DNA from: a virus
DNA length: 25,971 nucleotides
IMG/VR virus record: IMGVR_UViG_3300042326_000638
Coordinates: 1-25,971 of that record
Reading direction: 5' to 3' (one strand)
The notes beneath the pieces are model-generated. The model ran no database searches and was not told the DNA's origin. It saw only the letters and a program-made list of their open reading frames with translations. Made by a program: the position numbers and the translations under genes. How positions within the stretch are numbered: position 1 is the first letter of the stretch; each line of letters begins with the position of its first letter. Shown piece after piece: positions 1-6,078 of this stretch.

Positions 1-1277
1 TTGGGCTGATCAGCACGCCAACCCTGAAAGGGTTTAGCCGAATCGAGAAGTGGTTTGAGCTGTCGGATCAGCGGCGGTATTTCGTGCCCTGCCCGCACTG
101 TGACCACTACCAGGTGCTGCGGTGGACTCAGATGAAGTGGGAGAAGGATGCCGACGGCAACGGGCTACCGGAAACGGCGGCCTACGAATGCGAGAACTGC
201 CAGCAGCTGATCCCGCACAGCAAGAAGCGATGGATGGTGGAGCGGGGTGAGTGGCGGGCCACAGCGGAAAGCAAGCGTCCTGGGCTGGCGGGATTCCATA
301 TCTGGGCGGCCTACAGCTACAGCCCGAACGCCAGCTGGGCCCAGCTGGTTCAGGAGTTCTTGGAGGTGAAGAGCGACCGCACGCAGCTGCAGACCTTTGT
401 CAACACGCTGCTGGGCGAGACGTTCGAGGATGACTACGCCGCTGCTCTGAGCGCCACAGGGCTGGCTGCACGCCGCGAGGAATACCCACCGGGGCACTGC
501 CCTGCTGGCGTGTTGCTGCTGACTGCTGGCGTGGACGTGCAGGACAACCGTTTAGCGGTGAGCGTGTGGGGCTGGGGCGCCGGTGAAGAGGCGTGGCTGG
601 TGTGGCACCAAGAGATCATGGGCGACCCTACGCAGTCCAAGGTATGGGATCAGCTTGATGCCGTGCTGGACACTGCCTGGCCTGTGGAGGGTGGCGGAGA
701 GCTCAGGCTGGCGCAAGTGGCGATCGACTCAGGCGGCCACGCAACCCATGAGGTGTACCAGTACGCCAGGGAGCGCCGAGATCGATACGTGGTGGCGATC
801 AAGGGCAGCAGCCGCCGCAGTCAGCAGCCCGTCAACAAGGGGACGCCGCAGGATGTGAACTGGAAGGGCAAGACAATTAAGCGCGGCGTGGTGCTGTATC
901 AAGTGGGCACCGACACGGTGAAGACCACGCTGTTTGGCCGGCTGCGGCACAACAAGCCAGGGCCTGGCTATGTGCACTTCGGCCTATCGGGTGATGACGA
1001 ATGGTGCAGCCAAGTGACCAGCGAAAAGCAGCAGCTGCGCTACGTGAAGGGATTCCCGGTGCGCGAATGGGTCAAGAGCCCGAGCGCACGGAATGAGGCG
1101 CTGGATTGCATGGTGTACGCCTATGCGGCGCTGCAGCTGGCGTCGAGGCGCTATGCGAAGGCGAGCATGTGGGAGAAGCTGGCCGCGCAGCTGCAGGCAT
1201 CAAGGGATCTGGCGGCGTCAGTAGCCTTAGACCAGCAGCCCGCGCCGCGCCGGGCCCGATCCTTCAAGGTGATCTAA
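1..1277 (+). CDS. Terminase large subunit, GpA family (5' end missing)
   Basis: This is the DNA-packaging motor: it cuts concatemeric DNA and drives it through the portal using ATP. The reading frame is open from base 3 to a TAA at 1275-1277, so about 424 residues are visible; lambda-type GpA proteins are around 640 residues, so the ATPase Walker motifs lie upstream of the window. The visible part begins in a conserved stretch (STPT..., then RIEKWFELSD) followed by a zinc-ribbon-like pair CPHC and CENC. The C-terminal nuclease half contains TAGVDVQDNRLAVSVWGWG and later VAIDSGGHATHEVY, whose aspartates fit the metal-binding residues of a terminase nuclease. A GTG at 84 lies inside the gene and is not its start. 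The stop overlaps the stop of the opposite-strand gene by a few bases. Confidence 0.93.
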   Translation, partial: GLISTPTLKGFSRIEKWFELSDQRRYFVPCPHCDHYQVLRWTQMKWEKDADGNGLPETAAYECENCQQLIPHSKKRWMVERGEWRATAESKRPGLAGFHIWAAYSYSPNASWAQLVQEFLEVKSDRTQLQTFVNTLLGETFEDDYAAALSATGLAARREEYPPGHCPAGVLLLTAGVDVQDNRLAVSVWGWGAGEEAWLVWHQEIMGDPTQSKVWDQLDAVLDTAWPVEGGGELRLAQVAIDSGGHATHEVYQYARERRDRYVVAIKGSSRRSQQPVNKGTPQDVNWKGKTIKRGVVLYQVGTDTVKTTLFGRLRHNKPGPGYVHFGLSGDDEWCSQVTSEKQQLRYVKGFPVREWVKSPSARNEALDCMVYAYAALQLASRRYAKASMWEKLAAQLQASRDLAASVALDQQPAPRRARSFKVI

Positions 1278-1441
1278 GGCGCGTCAGCAGGCCTTGCGAG
1301 GTCAGGTATCGCCCGCAGGCCCGCCTCGATGAAGAACGCCCCCATGGCGGAGACGGTGCGACCCTCCGCCTTGGCGCGGGCCCTAAGGGCCTCGACGGTG
1401 GGCACCGGCAGAACGACCTGGACCCTGATTCCTTGCGCCAT
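1274..1441 (-). CDS. Small ribbon-helix-helix (CopG/Arc-like) DNA-binding protein
   Basis: A 55-residue protein begins at the ATG whose complement is at 1439-1441. It reads as a short beta strand (IRVQVVLPVP), a helix (VEALRARAKAEGR), a turn (TVSAMG) and a second helix (FFIEAGLRAI), the pattern of a ribbon-helix-helix DNA-binding dimer. The frame stays open upstream for 27 more codons, but that part (rich in Cys and Arg) looks non-coding, so the internal ATG is preferred. It is the only credible minus-strand gene here. It converges on the terminase, with stop codons overlapping, and diverges from the HNH gene, with about 80 bp between their starts. Such proteins usually act as repressors of their own and neighbouring promoters; that role is inferred. 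No toxin partner is visible. Confidence 0.6.
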   Translation of the reverse strand: MAQGIRVQVVLPVPTVEALRARAKAEGRTVSAMGAFFIEAGLRAIPDLARPADAP

Positions 1442-1524
1442 GCTCTGATCGTGGTATAGTTTGATCCAACAGCAGCCTAGCGGCCGCTGACACCTCGCCC
1501 GGTCCAGAACCGGCTTTACCATGC
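1442..1524. promoter_or_regulatory. Candidate divergent promoter/operator region
   Basis: This gap separates the start of the minus-strand ribbon-helix-helix gene from that of the plus-strand HNH gene. On the plus strand TATAGT at 1455-1460 matches five of six bases of a -10 box; the best -35 (TTGCGC, 1433-1438) is poor. On the minus strand TATACC is a weaker -10. Two direct copies of TGATC (1446-1450 and 1461-1465), 15 bp apart, flank the TATAGT and could be operator half-sites. All of this is motif reading only. Confidence 0.3.
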
Positions 1525-2022
1525 TTGAACACTCCTAGCGGCTACTACCTGTCTCGCCAGTGGCGGCAGCGCAGGCAGCAACGCCTTGAGATCGACGGCC
1601 ACCAGTGCCAAGGGTGCGGCATCACTGCTGCGCAGTTGGCTGAGCTGGGCTGGCCTGTGCTTCAGGTTCATCACAAGAACGCTGGCCCACCGAACTACAC
1701 GTACCCGTCATTCGGCAACGAGCAAATGTCAGACCTGCTGACGCTGTGCTCCGAGTGCCATGACGGCATCACCAATTCAGTTCGGCGCCAACGATTCAAG
1801 CTGGACCCCAAAAAGCAAGTCGATCCGGTTCACATTGCCCCGCCTTCACTTTCTGTTCCAACAACTTCACGGAGACAAAATGTCCAGCCTTCCTTCTGTT
1901 CAGATTCGACTGCAAGGCGTGAGCCCACTGTTGTGCCACAACGGTCAGACCGCCGATCCGCGAAATACTTACGCGAAGGCGATGAAAGCAGTCAGCAGCA
2001 AGCGCAAGAAGACCGACGCTGA
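1525..2022 (+). CDS. HNH endonuclease
   Basis: A 165-residue HNH nuclease. The fold is visible in the first half: a Cys pair at residues 28 and 31 (CQGC), the double His at 49-50 (VLQVHHKN), then DLLTLCSECH with Cys75, Cys78 and His79. These are the zinc-binding and catalytic positions of phage-type HNH proteins, which cut DNA as homing enzymes or assist packaging in some phages. The start is uncertain: TTG at 1525 is in frame, while the nearby ATG at 1521 is in another frame and stops after five codons. The region after about residue 90 is low in recognisable content, and its last 143 bases overlap the next gene in a different frame, so the true C-terminus may be poorly conserved. Its place next to the terminase fits a packaging-associated HNH, but a homing role is equally possible. 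Confidence 0.72.
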   Translation: MNTPSGYYLSRQWRQRRQQRLEIDGHQCQGCGITAAQLAELGWPVLQVHHKNAGPPNYTYPSFGNEQMSDLLTLCSECHDGITNSVRRQRFKLDPKKQVDPVHIAPPSLSVPTTSRRQNVQPSFCSDSTARREPTVVPQRSDRRSAKYLREGDESSQQQAQEDRR

Positions 2023-2512
2023 TTACGACGAGCTGGCCCGGCTTGAATGGCTTGCTGGCCTATATCGCATCGACGGCGACTTGGTGATCCCTGATTACGT
2101 GATTGAAAGCACGATGATCGGCGGCGCCAAAAAGTCAAAGCGCGGCCCTCAAGCGAAGTGCGGCCTGTTCTTCACTGAGCACGCTTCACTGCAGTTTGAC
2201 GGCAAACCTGAGATCATCACCGATGAAACGCTTTCGGAAATGTTTGCCAGTGGCGACTTCACCCACACGATTGGCGTCAAGGTAGGCATGGCCAAGGTGA
2301 TGCGCACCCGCCCCGTGTTCCGCAACTGGAACATCACTGCCTTGGCTCAGTACGACCCCGACGTGCTCAACATGCGGGACGTTGAAGAGATCGCCATCGA
2401 CGCCGGCAAGCTGGTGGGGATTGGCGATTGGCGGCCTAAGCATGGCCGGTTTGATGCTGAGGTGATACCTGTCGCCGAGCAACTAGATCGACTGCTGGCG
2501 GAGGTGGCCTGA
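1880..2512 (+). CDS. Conserved phage protein of unknown function
   Basis: A 210-residue protein. The frame is open back to 1760, but ATG 1880 is preceded by GGAG at 1871-1874 with good spacing, and the protein begins there with a beta-strand-like segment (SVQIRLQGVSPLLCHNG). Other notable segments are a lysine-rich SSKRKKTDADYDELARLEW, then IGVKVGMAKVMRTRPVFRNW, and a C-terminal glycine/arginine motif GIGDWRPKHGRF. I recall phage proteins with the same layout (a PLL-H start, RPVF..W, then G-G-D-W/Y-RP-GRF), none with a function I can name. The glycine-rich end recalls nucleic-acid-binding RAMP/Cas7-like folds, but this is speculation from pattern only. It overlaps the end of the HNH gene in another frame and precedes the repeat array. 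An ATGA at its stop opens an 8-codon frame (2512-2538) that is probably meaningless. Confidence 0.75.
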   Translation: MSSLPSVQIRLQGVSPLLCHNGQTADPRNTYAKAMKAVSSKRKKTDADYDELARLEWLAGLYRIDGDLVIPDYVIESTMIGGAKKSKRGPQAKCGLFFTEHASLQFDGKPEIITDETLSEMFASGDFTHTIGVKVGMAKVMRTRPVFRNWNITALAQYDPDVLNMRDVEEIAIDAGKLVGIGDWRPKHGRFDAEVIPVAEQLDRLLAEVA

Positions 2513-2628
2513 TGCGCTGGCATCCGGTGACGGTGTAAGTCCCAGCAAGGCCTGGCGGGGTTCGGTCAGGCGGAGCCCGGCATGGTCAGGTCAGGCAGGG
2601 CGAGGCATGGCGCGGCAAGGGCTGCGAT

Positions 2629-2664
2629 GGCAGCACGGAGGGCCTACGGGCCTTCCCTGCCGCC
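2629..2664 (+). repeat. Array hairpin 1 (UACG tetraloop)
   Basis: A 36-nt stem-loop. The outer 7-base arms GGCAGCA and TGCCGCC pair except for one A-C mismatch. A single C-C mismatch follows, then an inner 8-bp stem (GGAGGGCC with GGCCTTCC, one G-U pair) closed by C(UACG)G, a UNCG-class tetraloop. The 3' arm bases CCGCC (2660-2664) could instead pair with GGCGG at 2671-2675. Confidence 0.75.
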
Positions 2665-2755
2665 TTCATTGGCGGATGAGGCGCGGCGAGGCCTGGCTAG
2701 GTCAGGCGGGGCGATGTCAAGCTCGGCAGGGCTGGGCATGGTGTGGGCCACAGAC

Positions 2756-2787
2756 GGTGGCACGGAGGCTCCGGCCTCCCTGCCACC
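2756..2787 (+). repeat. Array hairpin 2 (UCCG tetraloop)
   Basis: A 32-nt stem-loop of the same design. The outer 7-bp stem pairs GGTGGCA with TGCCACC perfectly, followed by the C-C mismatch and an inner 6-bp stem (GGAGGC with GCCTCC) closed by C(UCCG)G. The arm CCACCC (2783-2788) can alternatively pair with GGGTGG at 2796-2801. Confidence 0.8.
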
Positions 2788-2881
2788 CTCACAAGGGGTG
2801 GGCAAGGCCAGGCGCAGCGGGGTACGTTGTGGCGGGGCGAGCCCATGCGAGGCATGGCCGGGCCTGGCAAGGGCTGCAGAC

Positions 2882-2917
2882 AGCAGCACGGAGCTTCTGC
2901 GGAGGCTCCCTGCTGCT
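2882..2917 (+). repeat. Array hairpin 3 (UGCG tetraloop)
   Basis: A 36-nt stem-loop. The outer 7-bp stem pairs AGCAGCA with TGCTGCT perfectly. The same C-C mismatch follows, then an inner 8-bp stem (GGAGCTTC with GAGGCTCC, one U-G pair) closed by C(UGCG)G. The segment CTGCTCTC (2913-2920) can alternatively pair with GAGGGCAG (2925-2932) around a TTTT loop. Confidence 0.8.
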
Positions 2918-3028
2918 CTCTTTTGAGGGCAGACGCGGCACCCTGGGGCGCGGCTGGGCGATGCTAGGCCAGGCATGGCGTGGCAGGGACTGGCGTGGCA
3001 AGGCGAGGGCCGCTTCCGGCGGCAAGGC

Positions 3029-3056
3029 AAGGCGGGGCAACCCGCCTTTTCCTGTT
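3029..3056 (+). terminator. Terminator-like hairpin with GCAA loop ending the array
   Basis: AAGGCGGG (3029-3036) pairs perfectly with CCCGCCTT (3041-3048) around a GCAA (GNRA) loop, and the 3' arm runs straight into TT then CCTGTTCT. The 8-bp GC-rich stem followed by a pyrimidine/T-rich run resembles a rho-independent terminator, though the T run is interrupted. It lies 48 nt upstream of the neck gene, so it would reduce read-through from the terminase side into the portal and capsid genes. Confidence 0.5.
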
Positions 3057-3103
3057 CTCCCTAGTCTTGAGTCAGGATCTAGACAGGCTGCCGACACTGA
3101 TCA

Positions 3104-3667
3104 ATGACCCAGCCGCTGCAGATCTACCAAGGCGATCAGGTCACCTGGCTTGAGCCTGCGCCTGATGACGCTACGGCCGTGGTCGCATGGCTCCGCGCCG
3201 CTGCAGCCGGCGCCGGCGTCGAGGCCCCGGCGACGCTGACGGATGACGGCTGGCGCGTCACGCTGACCACGGCCACCACCGCTGCGATGGCATCGGGCGA
3301 CTGGACTGTGCAGGTGGTGGCCACGGTTGACGGCGTGCCGCACACTCTGCGCCGCGGCAGCCTGACCGTCCGCAAGACTTTGGCCTTCAGCGGAACGTCT
3401 GGCGCGTTCGACGATCGCAGTCAGGCCGAGAAAGATTTGGCTGCTGCCGAGGAAGCCATTCGGGCCTTGGTCGGTGGTGCGGTTGAGTATCAGATCGGCA
3501 GCCTCGGCTCCGGCGGCAGGAAAGTTCGCCGGGTGGACCTGCCCGATCTAATCATGTGGCGCGACCGCCTCAAGGCCGAGGTCGCCCGTGAGAAACGCGC
3601 CGAGATGATCGCGCAAGGCCTCGGCGATCCGCGCCGGCTCTATGTGCGGTTTCAGGGGGTGAGCTGA
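3104..3667 (+). CDS. Putative head/neck protein encoded just upstream of the portal
   Basis: A 187-residue protein with two parts. The first ~90 residues look like a beta-rich Ig-like or fibre-type domain (QIYQGDQVTWLEPAPD ... GDWTVQVVATVDG ... RRGSLTVRKT). The C-terminal ~80 residues are helical, with AEKDLAAAEEAIRALVGG, then LPDLIMWRDRLKAEVAREKR and the ending RRLYVRF. I recall this C-terminal pattern, a helix pair ending in (I/L)YVRF, from phage proteins encoded between terminase and portal, where lambda has gpW; homology to gpW itself is not claimed. The role in head completion is inferred from position. It starts 48 nt after the terminator-like stem without a strong ribosome site, and its TGA overlaps the portal ATG (ATGA). 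Confidence 0.75.
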   Translation: MTQPLQIYQGDQVTWLEPAPDDATAVVAWLRAAAAGAGVEAPATLTDDGWRVTLTTATTAAMASGDWTVQVVATVDGVPHTLRRGSLTVRKTLAFSGTSGAFDDRSQAEKDLAAAEEAIRALVGGAVEYQIGSLGSGGRKVRRVDLPDLIMWRDRLKAEVAREKRAEMIAQGLGDPRRLYVRFQGVS

Positions 3668-5199
3668 TGGGTGTTCGATCCTGGCTGCAGCGGCAGATCC
3701 TGACCACCCGGCACGGCCGGCAGCAGGGCCAGCGGATGTTTGAGGGCGCCCGGCGTAACCGGCTGCTCCACGACTTGGTGGCGCCAACCACCTCCGCCGA
3801 TGCCGAGCTGCGCGTCAGCCTGGCGGTGCTGCGCGACCGCTGCCATCAGCTGGTCAGGGACAACCCCTATGCCCGCCAGGCCAAGCGGACCACGCAGATC
3901 AACGTGGTCGGCCCTCGCGGGATCCAGATGCAGGGGCAGGTGATGCGCCCTAACGGCACGGAAAAGGACGTGCGCCGGAATCGGCTGCTGGAGGAAGCAT
4001 GGCGCCGCTGGTGCCGACCGGATACCTGCGACGTGGCGGGCCGGCTGTCGTTCCACGGCTTTGAGATGATGATCGCAGGCAGCCTGCCGGAGTCGGGCGA
4101 GTGCCTGATCAGGATCGTGCGGCAGCCGATGGGGCAGGGCCGCACCCCGCTGGCGCTGGAGCTGATCGAGGCGCACCAGCTCGATGAGGACAAGAGCGGG
4201 GTATCAGATCGCGCTGGCCACGAATGGCGGCTGGGCGTCGAGATCAACGAATGGGGCCGCCCCACCCGGTACGCCATCCTGACCCGCCACCCTGGTGATG
4301 TGGAGCTCGGCCTGAACCGCCGTGGCGTAGAGCGGAAGCACGTCCTAGTGCCGGCGGCGGACATGATCCATGTGTTCCTGCCGGAGCGGATCGGGCAGAA
4401 CCGGGGCGTGCCGTGGCTGGCGTCGGTGATCACAACTGTCCATGGGCTTTCTGAATACGAAAAGGCTCACCTGGTACGGAAGCGCGTCCAAGCGGCAGCT
4501 CTGGGATGGATCCGCACCCCAGACGGTGAGTTGCAGGGTGATGAGGTCCAGAACGGCCAGCAGCTGTTCAACACTGAGCCCGGCAGCTGGAACATCCTCG
4601 ACCCCGGCCAGGAACCGGTACCGCCGAACTTCGGACCTGACGACGGCCAGTACAGTCATGTAGTAAAGAACCTTACGAGGCGGTTTGCGGCTGGGTTTGG
4701 GTGTAGTTACGCGACCATTAGCAAGGATTTCAGCGACACGAACTACAGCAGCATGCGCACCAGCGTGCTGGAGGATCGCGACCACTGGCGGGTAGTGCAG
4801 AGCGCAATCATTGAGGTGTTCCACCAGCGCGTATTTGAAGAGTGGCTACGCGCTGCAATGCTGGCGGGTGAGTTGCCGTCGCCAGCTTTTAATGACTATT
4901 GGACCAGGCCAGAAAGGTATAACGCTCCACGCTGGCAGGCTAGATCATGGGACTGGGTGGACCCAGTTAAGGATGTTTCCGCCATGGAAAAAGCCAAGGC
5001 GATGCTATTGAAATCTCACAGCGAGCTGATAACTGAATACAGCGGCGAGCAGTTTGAGCAGGTGATGGCGCAAATCGCCATGGAAAACGAGCTGAAAGAA
5101 TCACTGGGCCTGATGCCCACCGTGGAGCAACCGCCTGAGCCCGTGGTGCAACCGCCTGAGCCGGAAGAGGACGACGACGCCCCAGAAGATGTAGAATAG
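3667..5199 (+). CDS. Portal protein, lambda gpB family
   Basis: A 510-residue portal, the dodecameric ring at the capsid vertex through which DNA enters and leaves. Family hallmarks are in order: LVRDNPYARQAKRTTQINVVG near residue 62, GECLIRIVRQ near 144, LELIEAHQLD near 163, GVPWLASVITTVHGLSEYEK near 247, EPGSWNILDPGQEP near 307, DTNYSSMRTSVLEDRDHWR near 358, and WDWVDPVKD near 428. The usual lambda-type portal is about 500-530 residues, so it is full length. The last residues are acidic and Pro/Glu rich (PPEPEEDDDAPEDVE). The start overlaps the previous stop (ATGA). From roughly 4640 to the end, third codon positions become visibly more AT-rich than upstream, and the foreign-looking HNH gene follows. 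Confidence 0.95.
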   Translation: MGVRSWLQRQILTTRHGRQQGQRMFEGARRNRLLHDLVAPTTSADAELRVSLAVLRDRCHQLVRDNPYARQAKRTTQINVVGPRGIQMQGQVMRPNGTEKDVRRNRLLEEAWRRWCRPDTCDVAGRLSFHGFEMMIAGSLPESGECLIRIVRQPMGQGRTPLALELIEAHQLDEDKSGVSDRAGHEWRLGVEINEWGRPTRYAILTRHPGDVELGLNRRGVERKHVLVPAADMIHVFLPERIGQNRGVPWLASVITTVHGLSEYEKAHLVRKRVQAAALGWIRTPDGELQGDEVQNGQQLFNTEPGSWNILDPGQEPVPPNFGPDDGQYSHVVKNLTRRFAAGFGCSYATISKDFSDTNYSSMRTSVLEDRDHWRVVQSAIIEVFHQRVFEEWLRAAMLAGELPSPAFNDYWTRPERYNAPRWQARSWDWVDPVKDVSAMEKAKAMLLKSHSELITEYSGEQFEQVMAQIAMENELKESLGLMPTVEQPPEPVVQPPEPEEDDDAPEDVE

Positions 5200-5257
5200 G
5201 TGTGCCCCGGCGCTGTGTCACCAGCCCGAGGCGTGACCAACCTGAAAGGACAGGCCG

Positions 5258-6043
5258 ATGGCATCAGTATCGCAGAGCAGCCGTCAGAAGCGTCGACCGT
5301 GGACAGCGCAAGACCAAGTAACCGCCGAAGTCATGGCGGCGTGTGGCATAAAATGCAAGGCGATTGCTCGGTATATGGGCCGATCAGACGGCACCATTTC
5401 AGCGCACCTAATCCAAGGTGAAACAGAAAAAATCTTTGAGCGCAACAAGCGATACTATTACGACAATTTACATGAAGAGCGCCAACGAAGGCGCCGCTAC
5501 TATCAATCGAACATCAAGATTGAACGCGAACGCGCTCGGCTCCGTTACAGAGCCAATCCTGAAATAGAGCGAGAAAGAACCCGTCGATGGCAAAGAGAAA
5601 ATCCAGAAAAAGCATTTGAGCTTCGGCGCCGCGTGTATCAGAACAATCCTGGAGCTGCTCGGGAAAAGTGCCGTCGGCGTCGCGAATGGAGGAGGTCATC
5701 CCGCCGCGCCGCCCTCCACCCCGTCACCCGCGCTCAAATCGACGCTCGCTTCGCCATCTGGGACAACCGCTGCGCATTCTGTGGAGTGGATGCCAGCCAC
5801 GAACGAAACCACGGCCGCGAACGCCTCACGGTTGAACACGTGTTGGCCCTGACCAAGGGCGGGCTTGACGAGGCGAGCAACATCATTCCCGCCTGCACCG
5901 CTTGCAACTCCAGCAAGCACAACTCACCGGTTGAGGATTGGTACCGGCAGCAACCGTGGTTCACAGAGGCTCGCTGGCGCAAGATCCAGCGCCATTGCCC
6001 CGCCGCCGTGGTGGGCCAACTACCTCTGGCGCTGGCGGCGTAG
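5258..6043 (+). CDS. HNH homing-type endonuclease with basic repeat region
   Basis: A 261-residue protein in three parts. Residues ~18-52 form a helix-turn-helix-like segment (VMAACGIKCKAIARYMGRSD). Residues ~60-150 are very basic repeats with recurring RRYY, N-P-E and RERxR elements, as in DNA-contacting arms of freestanding homing nucleases. Residues ~165-225 are the HNH nuclease: CAFC (172, 175), VEH (His194), NIIPACTACNSSKHN with Asn208, Cys213, Cys216 and Asn217. AAAGGA at 5245-5250 is a good ribosome site. Base and codon use in the first half are more AT-rich than in flanking phage genes, and the gene sits in the usual slot between portal and prohead protease, both signs of insertion. 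It is probably a selfish nuclease rather than a structural protein. Confidence 0.88.
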   Translation: MASVSQSSRQKRRPWTAQDQVTAEVMAACGIKCKAIARYMGRSDGTISAHLIQGETEKIFERNKRYYYDNLHEERQRRRRYYQSNIKIERERARLRYRANPEIERERTRRWQRENPEKAFELRRRVYQNNPGAAREKCRRRREWRRSSRRAALHPVTRAQIDARFAIWDNRCAFCGVDASHERNHGRERLTVEHVLALTKGGLDEASNIIPACTACNSSKHNSPVEDWYRQQPWFTEARWRKIQRHCPAAVVGQLPLALAA

Positions 6044-6078
6044 GCCGTCTTTAACCTGAGACCAGCGACTATCCGGCT

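Larger units (their letters stand above)
2549..3040 (+). repeat. GGCNN pentamer-period array with hairpins every ~127 nt (gene-free stretch)
   Basis: No credible gene lies between 2539 and 3103. From 2549 the sequence is built from 5-base units, mostly GGCNN (also GGTNN), in strict phase: 16 units run from 2549 to 2628, 15 from 2680 to 2754, 16 from 2801 to 2880, and a fourth run from 2937 to 3011 with a last group at 3021-3040. The runs are separated by hairpins starting at 2629, 2756, 2882 and (weaker) 3009, so the higher-order period is 126-127 nt. Long frames crossing it on both strands give Arg/Gly/Ala/Trp-rich translations that simply follow the pentamer. The plus strand is strongly G-rich, with GGN3 spacing. 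Confidence 0.85.

Noticed and set aside
2512-2538. 8-codon frame starting in an ATGA at the end of the unknown gene
   Set aside because: Too short to support; it may be a remnant of a gene cut off by the array, but nothing in the following sequence continues it.
2549-3040. CRISPR array because of regular ~127 nt spacing of hairpins
   Set aside because: The repeats are diverged stem-loops with repetitive, not unique, spacers, and no cas gene is present.
2582-3107. Several long overlapping frames on both strands (for example 166 and 128 residues) in the GGCNN array
   Set aside because: Their Arg/Gly/Ala/Trp/Cys-rich translations just follow the pentamer repeat; no ribosome site, no domain, and all frames look equally open.
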